Shown in pieces: positions 26,853-35,843 of a stretch of 64,000 nucleotides of DNA. Position numbers and translations under genes: made by a program. The stretch lies in assembly GCF_025153475.1 (NCBI RefSeq), contig NZ_JANZXA010000012.1:98798-162797 (forward strand), given 5' to 3'. How positions within the stretch are numbered: position 1 is the first letter of the stretch; every line of letters begins with the position of its first letter. The DNA is from Novosphingobium mangrovisedimenti (GTDB lineage: Bacteria; Pseudomonadota; Alphaproteobacteria; Sphingomonadales; Sphingomonadaceae). The notes beneath the pieces are model-generated. The model had not been told where the DNA came from. It saw only the letters and a list, made by a program, of their open reading frames with translations, and did no database searches.

Positions 26853-28916
26853 ATGCTCGTGACATTCCGCCCGATGCTCGCCGCTGCGGCGGTTCTCGCG
26901 ACGGTCGCCAGCCCTTCCGTTTCCGCTCCTGCGACGCCAGTCCATGCCCCGACCACGCGCCCGATGCTGGACCATGCCGCGATTGCCCGCGCGCATTTCG
27001 GCAACGACGCCCCCTGGTACGAGCATCGCATCCCTTTCTTCGAAAGCGCCGATCCCAGGATCGATGCCGTCTATTACTACCGCTGGTCGATCTTCCGCGC
27101 ACATCAGCGCGATCTGGGGGTGCGCGGCTACATCACCACCGAATTTGCCGACGACGTATCCTGGCAGCGCGAGCCCTATGCCAGCCTCAACGATGCCAGC
27201 GGATTCCATATCGCCGAGGGCCGCTGGCTGAACGACCGCCGTTTCACCGACGACTACATCAATTTCATGTACGAAGGCGGCAACGACCGCCACTTCACCG
27301 ACTACATGGCGGACTCCGTTTGGGGCCGTTACCTCGTCGATGGAGACCGCGCTGCCGCAACGCGCCATCTGGCCGTGATGCGGCACATCTACGGGTTATG
27401 GGACGATCACTACGATTTCGCCAAAGGCCTCTATTTCATCGAGCCCCTGCTCGACGCGACCGAATACACCGTATCTTCGATCGATGCCTCGGGCGGCGAA
27501 GACGGCTTCCGGGGCGGCGATGCTTTCCGCCCGACCATCAACAGTTACATGGCCGCCAATGCGCGCGCGATCTCGCGGATCGCCGGGCTGGCCGGAGACA
27601 CGGCGCTCGCGCACTCGTTCGCGGTCCGTGCCGATGGCCTGCGGGCCCGCCTGCTGGCGGACCTGTGGAATCCGGCGCTCGATCATTTCACCGACCGCTA
27701 CAAGGCCGGCAACGAGCACGTGAAATACTGGCAGCCGATCCGGGCGCGCGAACTGGCGGGCTACCTGCCCTGGACGTTCGATCTCGTGCCCGACGATCCG
27801 CGTTATGCCGCAGCATGGGCGCACCTGCTCGATCCGGCGTCGCTGGCCGGAGAAGCCGGGATGCGCACGGTCGAGAAGACCTATCCCTACTACATGCGCC
27901 AGTACCGTTATCTGGGCACCGCGCGCGAATGCCAATGGAACGGCCCGGTCTGGCCCTACCAGACGACGCAGGTCCTGACCGCCATCGCCAACCTGCTCGA
28001 CCACTACGGCAACACCGGCCCCGTCACGCGCAGCGCCTATATGCGCCTGCTGCGGCAGTACACCGCCCTGCACTATCAGGGGGACCGGCTGGATCTGGAG
28101 GAAGACTACGATCCGGCCACCGGCAAGCCGATCGTCGGGCTGGACCGCAGCCACCACTATTTCCATTCGGGCTATATCGACCTGATCCTGTCGGGCCTTG
28201 TGGGCATCCGCCCGCGCGCGGACGACGTTCTCGAAGTCAATCCGCTGCTTCCCGCTTCCGGCGATCCCCAGGCGCTCGCGTGGTTCCGTGCCGAGGACAT
28301 TCCCTATCACGGCCACAAGATCGCCGTGACGTGGGATGCCGATGGCAAGCACTATGGCCGGGGAACGGGTCTCTCGATCGAAATCGATGGCAGGGAAGTG
28401 ATCCGCCGCGCCAGCCTCGGCCGCCTCACCGTGCCAGTCACGCGGATGCCCAATCCGCCGATTGCCCGCACGATAAACCACGCAGTCCAGCTCGTGCGCG
28501 GCCAGTTCCCCATGGCCAGTGCATCGACCAATCCGGACCAGGAAATGCTGCACGATGCGATCGACGGCAGGCTCTGGTTCTTTCCAGAACACCCGAACGG
28601 CTGGACGTCCGCGGCTTCGAACGATCCGCAGTGGTTCGAGGTGAACTTCGGCAAGCTGGTCAACGCCGACACCGCCGAACTCGCCTTTTTCGACGACGGC
28701 CACGGCATTTCCGCACCTGTCTCAGTGACCATTGAAGGCTGGAGCACCCATCATTGGAGCGTGCTCGCCGAGGCCACGCCGCTGGCCAACGGGATAACAC
28801 GCCTGACCTGGCCAAAACGCGCTGTCTCGCGCCTCAAGGTCCGCATGGAGCCTGCTCAGGGGAAGCCCCTGCGCCTCATCGAATTCAGAGCCACGTCCAG
28901 GCCCAGGGCCCAGTGA
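26853..28916 (+). CDS. MGH1-like six-hairpin glycoside hydrolase with C-terminal F5/8-like module (exported)
   Basis: A 687-residue exported protein. Its signal peptide is about 24-26 residues. Residues 40-500 look like an (alpha/alpha)6 glycosidase of the MGH1/trehalase-like superfamily: ADPRIDAVYYYRWSIFRAH, GYITTEFADDVSW, YEGGNDRHFTDYMADSVWGR, RECQWNGPVWPYQTTQVL (likely acid region) and HHYFHSGYIDLILSGLVG. A beta-sandwich cap follows. The last 130 or so residues (WTSAASNDPQWFEVNFGK onward) resemble a discoidin-type carbohydrate-binding module. The substrate is unknown; the neighbours suggest arabinose-containing side chains or beta-linked arabinose. It starts behind GGAGGAGGG and is probably transcribed from its own promoter after the terminator at 26759. 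Confidence 0.78.
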   Translation: MLVTFRPMLAAAAVLATVASPSVSAPATPVHAPTTRPMLDHAAIARAHFGNDAPWYEHRIPFFESADPRIDAVYYYRWSIFRAHQRDLGVRGYITTEFADDVSWQREPYASLNDASGFHIAEGRWLNDRRFTDDYINFMYEGGNDRHFTDYMADSVWGRYLVDGDRAAATRHLAVMRHIYGLWDDHYDFAKGLYFIEPLLDATEYTVSSIDASGGEDGFRGGDAFRPTINSYMAANARAISRIAGLAGDTALAHSFAVRADGLRARLLADLWNPALDHFTDRYKAGNEHVKYWQPIRARELAGYLPWTFDLVPDDPRYAAAWAHLLDPASLAGEAGMRTVEKTYPYYMRQYRYLGTARECQWNGPVWPYQTTQVLTAIANLLDHYGNTGPVTRSAYMRLLRQYTALHYQGDRLDLEEDYDPATGKPIVGLDRSHHYFHSGYIDLILSGLVGIRPRADDVLEVNPLLPASGDPQALAWFRAEDIPYHGHKIAVTWDADGKHYGRGTGLSIEIDGREVIRRASLGRLTVPVTRMPNPPIARTINHAVQLVRGQFPMASASTNPDQEMLHDAIDGRLWFFPEHPNGWTSAASNDPQWFEVNFGKLVNADTAELAFFDDGHGISAPVSVTIEGWSTHHWSVLAEATPLANGITRLTWPKRAVSRLKVRMEPAQGKPLRLIEFRATSRPRAQ

Positions 28917-28917
28917 T

Positions 28918-29040
28918 TGGTTCGGGCGAATTGAGTGGGACCTCGATCAGCCGGAAACCGGCCCCGACCAATACTTCGCCTACGGCTTCCACTTCATCCG
29001 GCAGAACAATGCCCTGCCAAAGCAAGGCCACGACAGCAAA
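28918..29040 (-). pseudogene. Stump of a 2-dehydro-3-deoxy-6-phosphogalactonate aldolase gene
   Basis: Read on the minus strand, about 40 codons give LPDEVEAVGEVLVGAGFRL followed by IEVPLNSPEPI. This is the N-terminal signature of KDPGal aldolase (DgoA-type). Both ends are broken: upstream the frame is lost, and downstream it runs into the stop of the convergent glycosidase gene. The rest of the gene is gone. It shows that a galactonate-type pathway once adjoined the arabinose cluster and was deleted. Confidence 0.72.
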
Positions 29041-29875
29041 TCTGATGTATTGTAGTCAAACCAAGCGCCCCCAAAGCAGAGAACCCAGCGCAGGAATGGC
29101 GATTCCCCACCATTCCGGGGTTGATAAATACACACAATCGGGTGACCCGGAGCCGCCCATTTTCAGGCGCGCACGGCACCGATAGGCGCTCTAAATCGTA
29201 GTGATGAACAGGTATATCCGTCCGGTGCCGCAGCCGTTGGGTATGCACTGCTACGGATTTCCTTAGCCATTGTGGCCCTGGACGCAGCATCGCGTGTATC
29301 CGGCCCCTCCAAGGCAGGCCTATGGCTTCTGGCCGTAGCCGCCAGCACCGGAGCGTGTACGTTTCTCGCGACACCTGCGCTCATTCCTGGATGCACTGCA
29401 ACTGCGTTTTTCTCGCCGCATAAGATCCCTGTGAGCTTCGTCCTTCTGGAAGGTCTTGCCCTCTGGCTCACGGGGCCGGGGGGCCTATCCGCTAGACGGG
29501 CTCCGGTTCGTAAGGCGCAGAATCAAGCTGCGGGACAAATCGCCCCAATGAAAGCGTCGTGTGCTTCCCCCTGGGCAGCGTTCACGTCGCCAGCAGCACA
29601 GTTTACCACCAAACAGACGGTCGAGGGCGAGTCTAAGTCGACACTATCGTGGTGCGCGTTGGCGACGAGGTCGCCGCAGAACAGCGCAACTGGACGAATG
29701 GCAGCTACGCCAATTTGCCTTTCGAAAGGAGCCGTCCGGAAAGTCGGGGGAAGCGAACGTTCCCGACCTGCAGATGCCCCAGCCCCTGCTGCTTGTCAGC
29801 CGGTTTCGCTTCGCAAGGAAGCGATTCTGAGAGACTGGATCGGCGGCGGCGTCATACGGCGCATTGCATACCGTC
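29041..29875. other. Decayed DNA without an intact gene
   Basis: About 830 bases in which all frames are short and interrupted. Pieces such as IVVRVGDEVAAEQRNW near 29650 look coding but are broken on both sides and I cannot name them. No tRNA, hairpin-T terminator or promoter is evident. With the aldolase stump on the left, this is best read as eroded remains of deleted genes at the junction of two clusters. Confidence 0.55.
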
Positions 29876-30241
29876 TTAGCCAGTCCTCCGAGCCGATTCA
29901 GATCGCCTTTCTCGGCAGACCAGCGTCAGTTGGAGGCTCGCAGTGGCGACCCCAGGCACGAAATGAGCACGCTGCTGGTCCTCCCCAGAGATCACATATT
30001 GCGCAAAAGCCGGGCACTCGTCTGTCGAATGATCGAGCAACCGGGAGGAGAGCAACTTCAGGCTACGGCGTTGCCCGTTGGACAGCTCGGACATGTCCTC
30101 GCTCAATTCGTTGAGCGGGGCCGATCCGAAAAGTGAAGCGTTTGCCCAGAAGGCAAGTCCCGCCGCATTCGTGCGGAGTTCGCGGCCGCGGCCAGACAGG
30201 CGGACAAGTCGACCGACCCGTCCACCTGCCGACTTCGTCAC
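29876..30241 (-). pseudogene. Possible MarR-like C-terminal fragment
   Basis: A 121-codon frame whose GTG start overlaps the TGA of the cupin gene upstream. Residues 11-70, including RLVRLSGRGRELRTNAAG and ELSNGQRRSLKLLSSRLL, resemble the C-terminal dimerisation helices of MarR regulators ('RLTxxGREL' followed by a helix). The DNA-binding winged helix that should precede is missing. The last 40 residues look random. It may be the remains of a regulator joined to the cupin gene by deletion, or simply an open frame. It could not act as a repressor. Confidence 0.35.
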
Positions 30242-30732
30242 CTCTTCGGCGGGCTCAAATGTTCGGCCGCGTTGTTGCCCGCGGCCAGATCGTACATGTA
30301 GTTGCAGTCGATGTAGGTCCCGGTCGGCTTGTTGTCATCGCCGATCCGACTGAAGCCACCTTCGAACACGACATAGTAGATCACGCCTTCCGGACCGGCC
30401 ACGCGCTCGCTGGCGACGCCACCCTGATCCAGGTAGAAATCATTGTGACGCAGTTCATGGCCATCGAATGAAAAGCTGCCTTCCCGAATGTAGGTCTGAA
30501 CCTGGCCATGATTGAAATGCGCGGGAATCACAGCGTTCGGCCCGGCCTTGATGAAAGCCGTCCAGCCCCCTGTTTGCCTGTCGATGTGATTCAATCGGAA
30601 GGACAAGCCCTCCAAAGGCCCATCAGTCCAAGGCAACTCAAGCGGGCGGATAATGGCCGACCCATCGGCGAAAAGGCTCGCCCCCTTGAACTTCGTTTCC
30701 CACTTTTGTGCTTCTTTCAGCATTGCGATCAT
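30238..30732 (-). CDS. Cupin-domain protein 1
   Basis: A 164-residue protein, probably a single cytoplasmic beta-barrel. The metal site is degenerate: the stretch IPAHFNHGQVQTYIREG has HxxH instead of the classical HxH...E. ATG 30732 is used (GGAGCGGG just upstream), with another ATG at 30723. It is clearly a paralogue of the next gene upstream; both share the ending G-Y-x-D...MY...NNAA-HL..P and similar lengths. They lie in tandem, 120 bases apart, at the left edge of the catabolic cluster. The function is unknown; cupins in such clusters can be dioxygenases, isomerases or lactone-handling enzymes. Confidence 0.82.
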   Translation of the reverse strand: MIAMLKEAQKWETKFKGASLFADGSAIIRPLELPWTDGPLEGLSFRLNHIDRQTGGWTAFIKAGPNAVIPAHFNHGQVQTYIREGSFSFDGHELRHNDFYLDQGGVASERVAGPEGVIYYVVFEGGFSRIGDDNKPTGTYIDCNYMYDLAAGNNAAEHLSPPKR

Positions 30733-30852
30733 CCCGCTCCAAACTGTTCTTGTGTCACTGGCTCTCCCGGCGCCCGACGGCACCGCCGCTCGGACACCGA
30801 GATAGCTTCAGTCCTGCTTCTGTAATTTCCCGGCCACCTCTGGCGCAGCGGC

Positions 30853-31353
30853 TCAGCCTTCGAAGAACATCTCGCGCACCGGCGGCGGCGATTCCAAGTG
30901 ACCTGCGGCGTTGTTCGCCTTGGCCGCCTTGTACATCCATTCGACATCGACATAGTCGCCGACCGGATTGCCTTCGGCATCGGTCCCGGAAATACCGCCG
31001 TAGAAGATGTTAAAGCTTTCCTGCCCGTCCGGGCCGATCGTGGGCTCGTGCGCCACGCTGCCGCACTCGATGTTGATTTCCTCTGCGTTCACGCGGTCAT
31101 GAACGTAGGAATGCCCGCCGCTGGTAACGTACACGTGCACGTCACCGAAATGGTAATGATTGTCCGTTTGCGTGTTCGGATCGATCTTCATCATCACGGT
31201 CCACATTCCCGAGCGACGGTTGATCGCCAACAGCTTGAAATAGGTGCCGTCCAGCGCCCACGGGGTCCAGGGAATACTATCCGGACGCACAATCATGGAA
31301 CCGTCCGAAAGCCTCTCGGTCGTCACGTTCCTGATGCTCGTTTCACTCGCCAT
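30853..31353 (-). CDS. Cupin-domain protein 2 (paralogue of cupin 1)
   Basis: A 166-residue protein starting at ATG 31353 behind GAAGGAG. The cupin core contains TDNHYHFGDVHVYVTSGG, with an HxH metal pair and a Asp/His in place of the usual Glu, and later ECGSVAHEPTIGPDG. It therefore keeps more of the metal site than cupin 1. The tandem pair could form a heteromer. It is the first gene of a minus-strand unit whose promoter region (31354-31825) contains two copies of the cluster's palindromic element. The reaction is unknown. Confidence 0.85.
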   Translation of the reverse strand: MASETSIRNVTTERLSDGSMIVRPDSIPWTPWALDGTYFKLLAINRRSGMWTVMMKIDPNTQTDNHYHFGDVHVYVTSGGHSYVHDRVNAEEINIECGSVAHEPTIGPDGQESFNIFYGGISGTDAEGNPVGDYVDVEWMYKAAKANNAAGHLESPPPVREMFFEG

Positions 31354-31566
31354 ACCAAACTCCTTCCCAATGGCCACATCCCGGCGGCCGTTGCATTCCG
31401 CCGCCTGTTGCATGCCTGTCGTTATTATGGCTCCATGTTATGCACTGGCCTAATATGAATTCAACCAGAGGTTCGCATGAAGCAGGTTCAATCAAATGTG
31501 CACGCAGGCTTGGTACCCACAACAATCGTTATTATTACGTATATTATGCGTATAGTATACTTTTAA

Positions 31567-31583
31567 TGCATATCTAATATGCG
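31567..31583. promoter_or_regulatory. Catabolic-cluster palindrome, copy 1
   Basis: TGCATATCTAATATGCG, 15 of 17 positions matching the dyad TGCATA-N5-TATGCA up to the last base and one arm position. It lies between divergent cupin genes. Confidence 0.6.
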
Positions 31584-31742
31584 TCAACTGCAATGGGTTG
31601 TTTTTCGGCTAATTGCTCTTCAGGAAAGCCGGATTGAAGCCGCAGAACCGAATTGACGACAAAGGGATTTGCTCCACGAGACGATCCCCACCTTCCAAGC
31701 CCATCCCGAGTCTCCTTCAGGCCATGTGCATTGCAGATACAA

Positions 31743-31759
31743 TGAATATCAGATATGCA
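31743..31759. promoter_or_regulatory. Catabolic-cluster palindrome, copy 2 (one weak arm)
   Basis: The reverse complement reads TGCATATCTGATATTCA. The left arm is perfect and the right arm degenerate. It lies 67 bases before the cupin 3 start. Confidence 0.5.
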
Positions 31760-31825
31760 AATATTCGCAAGCATTAAGCGCCACGTCAGCGGTCGTTGCT
31801 GCGTGAAAACAAATTGGAGAGAGCA

Positions 31826-32275
31826 TTGCCGCACGAAATCGAAAAACAACCCGTCCTGACACTCCCCAGGTGCGAAGACGCCGACTTTTCTTCGGCCATG
31901 GGAACGTCGAGCTTCCAGAATCTGGCACTGCGGGGCGACATGATGAAGGAAGGCTGCACGTTCCTGTCGCGCATGGCTCCGGGTGCCATTGCCCCCTGGC
32001 ACTGGCACACGCACACAGAAGAGTTGGTGGTCCTGAAGGGCACGATCGTCGCACACCTTGAAGGACAGGATCCCGTACGCGTGGAAGCGGGTGGATATTC
32101 GCAATTGCCGGGCAAGCACATCCATCGCTTCCGCTGCACAGACGAAGGAGAATGCCTCGTCTTCGTGGTGGATGAAGGCCCTTTCGACCTGCATTGGGTC
32201 GATACGAAAGGCAATGAGATTTCCGAGGAGGAAGCCAATAGGCGGGCCCTGGAAGAAGGAACCGAAGGCTGGTGA
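31826..32275 (+). CDS. Cupin-domain protein 3 (canonical metal site)
   Basis: A 149-residue single-domain cupin. Unlike the two neighbours, it has the classical motif APWHWHTHTEELVVLKG (HxHxxxxE) followed by the second motif QLPGKHIHRF (His), so it should bind Fe, Mn or a similar metal. The likeliest start is TTG 31826 with GGAGAGAG just before it; the longer TTG start at 31796 has no ribosome site. It is divergent from cupins 1 and 2 and shares their operator region. Candidate roles are a small dioxygenase, an isomerase or a ChrR-like sensor; none can be chosen from sequence. Confidence 0.85.
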   Translation: MPHEIEKQPVLTLPRCEDADFSSAMGTSSFQNLALRGDMMKEGCTFLSRMAPGAIAPWHWHTHTEELVVLKGTIVAHLEGQDPVRVEAGGYSQLPGKHIHRFRCTDEGECLVFVVDEGPFDLHWVDTKGNEISEEEANRRALEEGTEGW

Positions 32276-32335
32276 CACAAGCCAATGGATCATAACGCGG
32301 AGCTTTGAGCGCAGTAGCGCTTAGATGGCCGCATC

Positions 32336-32374
32336 AAAAAGGGAGCGAAGATCATGCCGACCTTTGCTCCCTTT
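32336..32374 (-). terminator. Terminator of the PQQ dehydrogenase gene, shared with convergent cupin 3
   Basis: 13-base arms (32338-32350 with 32362-32374) pair with a single mismatch. On the minus strand the stem is followed by five T. It sits between two convergent genes and so may act both ways. Confidence 0.75.
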
Positions 32375-32407
32375 CCTGTTGGCACCGCGGGCCAATCGAC
32401 CGTACGA

Positions 32408-34778
32408 CTACTTTCCCGAAGGAAGTGCATAGGCGATCAGGTAATCGCCCGCCTTTGTGCCCAGTAACGAATGGCCGCCGGCAGCAATCACGACGAACTG
32501 CCGTCCAGACTTCGAAGACACATAAGTCATCGGGGTCGCCTGGCCGCCTGCCGGCAGCCTCTTTTCCCAGAGCTTCTTGCCAGTCGAAGTGTCGAATGCG
32601 CGGATATAGTCGTCCATCGAGGCGCCAATGAAGGTAAGACCGCTTCCGGTAACGATGGATCCGCCGGCACTGAAGACACCAGTCGGCAGGGATAGCCCCA
32701 AGGGGGCCGCATCTTGCGTTGTCCCGAATGACCGGCGCCACAAGATCTTGCCCTTGCGCAGGTCGATTGCCGCCAGTTCACCCCATGGCGGCGCGTTGCA
32801 TGGCAGACCAAAGCGCGAGGTCCAGGGCGTCGACGTGGCCGCATAGGGCGTCCCCGCCTGGGCGTAGACCCATCCCTTGGGCGCCGGTTTGGTCGGAGCC
32901 TTTTCCGGCTTCTGGTTGAAGACCGTGATGCCTTCGGCTACGGCCTCCTCGCGGGGGATAAGGCCTGTCAGGTAGGGAATGTAGTTGGCGTTGACCACCA
33001 GGACCTGGCGCCGGGGATCGAAAGAGCCACCGCCCCAGTTGAACACACCGAAGATGTCGGGATAGCCAATGGACCCATCAAGGCTTGGTGGAGTGAACTG
33101 GCCATAATAGCGGCGCTGCTTGAAGGTGATGCGGCACAGCATCTGGTCCAGGAACGTAGCCCCCCACATGTCGCGCTCGCGCAGATGAGGTGGAGAAAAG
33201 GAAGCGAAGTCCTTGGGATAGGGCTGCGTCGGAGAAAGTCGCTCGCCGGGAGCGGCCCCCGATTGCGGAACCGGACGCTCGACAATCGGAACCAGCGACT
33301 TGCCAGTCACACGGTCAAGCATCCAGATTTCGCCCCGCTTCGACGTGGAAACCAACGCCTTCTTGATTCCGTCTGCAGTCCTGATGTCGGCCAGAATGGG
33401 CTGCGCGGCCACGTCCATGTCCCACAGATCGTGATGCATCATCTTGAAGTTCCAGCGGACATTGCCAGTGTCCACCTCAAGCGCGACAATGCCGCTGCCA
33501 TAGAGGTCGTTCTCCGGGGGCCGAAGCCCGCCATAGTAGTCCGGCGCGGGATTGCCCATCGGAAGGTACACCAGCCCCAGTTCCGGATCGGCGCTGAACA
33601 CACCCCATGCATTGGGAGTTGCCGGAGCGTAATGTTCACCGGGCTTCAGCGGACCGCGGCTTGTGGGGGAGTTTCCTTCCCACGCCCATTTGAGTTCGCC
33701 AGTCTTCGCATCATACGCTCGCACCACGCCGGACGGCGCGTGGACTGACTGGTTGTCGTAGACGAAACTTCCGACAACTGCCGTACCGCCCAAGACCAGG
33801 GGAGGCGAAGTCACATAGGCATGGCCGGGGGTAGACCAGTCCATGCCTGCGTTCAGGTCGACCGAACCGGCATTGCCGAAGTCGGCACAAGGTTTGCCAC
33901 TGGCCATATCGAGTGCGATCAACCGGTTGTCGATTGTCCCGGTCAGGATCCGCTGATCGCAAAAGGCCGTGCCACCGGTGCCGTGGTAGTACGAGACCCC
34001 GCGGCAGGTATTGGTCGGAGCCGCGCTGCCATCAACATGGGGATCGAAACGCCAGACTTGCTTGCCCGTTTCAGCATCGACGCTGATAACTTCGTTTACC
34101 GCCGTACACAGGTAAAGGTTATCGCCAACCTTGAGCGGCGTCGCTTCAAAGGAACGCCCGTTGTGGCCGGTCCGAAAGGTCCAGGCCACCTCGAGATCGG
34201 CGACATTGGCCGGCGTGATCTGGCCCGCGCCCGAGAAACGATCTCCGGCAAGCGTGTTGCCGTAGTTCAGCCACTGATCGGCAGGCTGATCCGGCGCGGC
34301 GGCGATCGACTGTATCGTGGAACCGCTCGGCCTGAACGCTCCCGCGAAATAGGTGCTCACGACAAGTACGACGGCGGCCAGTGCCAGTAACGGCCCCATG
34401 ATTGCCGCAAGCAACCTCGCCCTGCCTCGGAAAATGGACCAGCCCCTTGCTTCATGCCCCCAAGGCAAGATGAACCAGAGCGCCAAGCCGGCCGGCATCA
34501 TGATCCGTGCGAGGAGCCCCCCAGGGCGACAAGCCTACTTCGCCCAGAGCCCACAGCATCGTCGCGACAACTAGGGCGAAATAGAGCCATGCCGCCCTGT
34601 TGTCCCGGCGCGCGATAAGGAAAGCGACAACCAGGAAACCAACCCCGGCGAGAAGGTAGTAGAGCGAGCCCCCCAAAGTAACGAGGTAGCTTCCGCCAGA
34701 AACAAGAAACATGCCGATGATCGCGAAAAGGACCACGCCGATCCAGTTCAATTTCGACACCAGAGAACTGTCTTCCAT
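32408..34778 (-). pseudogene. Membrane-bound PQQ-dependent dehydrogenase, interrupted by a frameshift
   Basis: The gene reads in two frames. From ATG 34778 (behind GGAGGG) come four or five membrane helices ending WALGEVGLSPWG. At a run of six C on the plus strand (34517-34522) the frame changes. Removing one base joins it to LLARIMMPAGLALWFILPWG and the rest, giving about 790 residues, the normal length of the glucose/quinate/shikimate dehydrogenase family (mGDH, QuiA). The periplasmic propeller has RFSGAGQITPANV, TCRGVSYY, MDWSTPGHAYVTSPP, the family-specific MHHDLWDMDVAAQP and FGLPCNAPPWGELAAIDL. It would oxidise a polyol or cyclic alcohol and reduce ubiquinone. The shift may be a real inactivation, phase variation or a sequence error. 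It is preceded in the same unit by an MDR reductase gene. Confidence 0.85.
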
Positions 34779-34856
34779 TAGGCCCTCCAAAGAATCATCA
34801 TAAGTGTTGATCGGGCGCGGACATTCACCGTCGATGGGTGGTCCGCCGCCGACCCG

Positions 34857-35843
34857 TCAAAGCCGGACGACGGTCCGCCCTTCCGTCTTGCCAGCAAGGT
34901 TGAGAGCCAATGCCTCCGGCAGGTCTTCGAATGCGGCAAAGCTACCGATCCGCGGGGAAAGCAGGCCTTTGGCCCACAGGGCGCCCAGCGCTTCATGCGC
35001 CTCCTGTACCGCCTCAGGTCGCCGATCGCGGTAATCCGTCCATTGCATTCCACTAACGGCGATATTCTTCACCAGCAGATAGTTGGCCTTGATGTTCGGT
35101 ATCTCTCCAGCGGCGAACCCGACCACGACCAACCGGCCACACCAGGCCATGGCGCGCATGGCTGCCCCCAGGAAGGCACCTCCGACAGGATCGATCACAA
35201 CATCCGCACCATGGCCATCCGTTGCCGCCATGACCTGTTCGCGCAGGCTGTTGGCGAGATCGTCACCGGACAGATCGATCACCGCATCGGCACCAGCTTC
35301 GTGCACGATCCTGGCCGCGCGCTCAGAACGCACGCCTGCGAGCACTTTCGCCCCCATCGCCTTTGCAATCTGAAGCGCCGCATATCCGACATCCCCATTT
35401 GCCCCGCCAACAAGAACGACGTCATCAGGCGTGAAGCTCGCTCGCTCCGAAAGTGCAATGTATGCCGTCTGATAGGCCAGCCCCATACCGGACGCGATCT
35501 CGAAGCTCATGCCATCGTCAAGTTTGAAAAGCGCTTCCGGCCGCGCGACCGCTTGTTCGGCAAATGCACCGATCCCCGGCTGGGCGATCACACGATCACC
35601 GGGAAGAAATTCAGTCACGCTAGAGCCGACGGATCTGACTATCCCGCTGAATTCCATACCTGGCACGAAGGGGCACGAAGGCAGCTTCTGGTACTTGCCA
35701 GCGATCAGGAGATTATCGGGAAAGTTGAGACCGATAGCCTTCACCTCGACCACTACATCGCGATCGCCGGTTTCTGGCGCCGGTCGTTCCTCAAGCGCCA
35801 GCGAATGCGGCGGACCGAACGCGTTCACAATGTAGGATTTCAT
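34857..35843 (-). CDS. MDR-superfamily NADPH:quinone reductase-like oxidoreductase
   Basis: A 328-residue zinc-free medium-chain reductase. Markers are AIGLNFPDNLLIAGKYQ (the quinone-reductase 'NFxD' signature), PFVPGMEFSGIVRSVGSSV, the nucleotide loop VLVGGANGDVGYAALQIAKA (the usual AAxGGVG replaced by GANGDVG), and the ending GKTEGRTVVRL. Such enzymes reduce quinones, enones or enoyl-CoA. The start ATG 35843 is inferred from the conserved N-terminus KSYIVNAFGPP. It lies 78 bases ahead of the frameshifted PQQ dehydrogenase on the same strand, and the cluster palindrome occurs in its promoter region at 35995. It may reduce a conjugated ring ketone in the pathway. Confidence 0.88.
   Translation of the reverse strand: MKSYIVNAFGPPHSLALEERPAPETGDRDVVVEVKAIGLNFPDNLLIAGKYQKLPSCPFVPGMEFSGIVRSVGSSVTEFLPGDRVIAQPGIGAFAEQAVARPEALFKLDDGMSFEIASGMGLAYQTAYIALSERASFTPDDVVLVGGANGDVGYAALQIAKAMGAKVLAGVRSERAARIVHEAGADAVIDLSGDDLANSLREQVMAATDGHGADVVIDPVGGAFLGAAMRAMAWCGRLVVVGFAAGEIPNIKANYLLVKNIAVSGMQWTDYRDRRPEAVQEAHEALGALWAKGLLSPRIGSFAAFEDLPEALALNLAGKTEGRTVVRL

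Larger units (their letters stand above)
31354..31825. promoter_or_regulatory. Divergent promoter region between cupins 2 and 3
   Basis: A 470-base gap, AT-rich between 31515 and 31590 (for example ATTATTACGTATATTATGCG). It contains no credible gene; frames here are antisense or short. It holds two copies of the cluster palindrome, listed separately, and so is probably where expression of the flanking cupin genes is controlled. Confidence 0.6.

Noticed and set aside
29290..29298. Single TGTATC boxes outside the 4-8.4 kb block (for example near 29290 and 53550)
   Set aside because: They lack a second half-site at 9-base spacing and do not precede a gene, so they are chance occurrences.
34517..34522. 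Programmed ribosomal frameshifting in the PQQ dehydrogenase gene
   Set aside because: No stimulatory structure or slippery heptamer beyond the homopolymer was seen, and this family is not known for it. Mutation, phase variation or read error is simpler.
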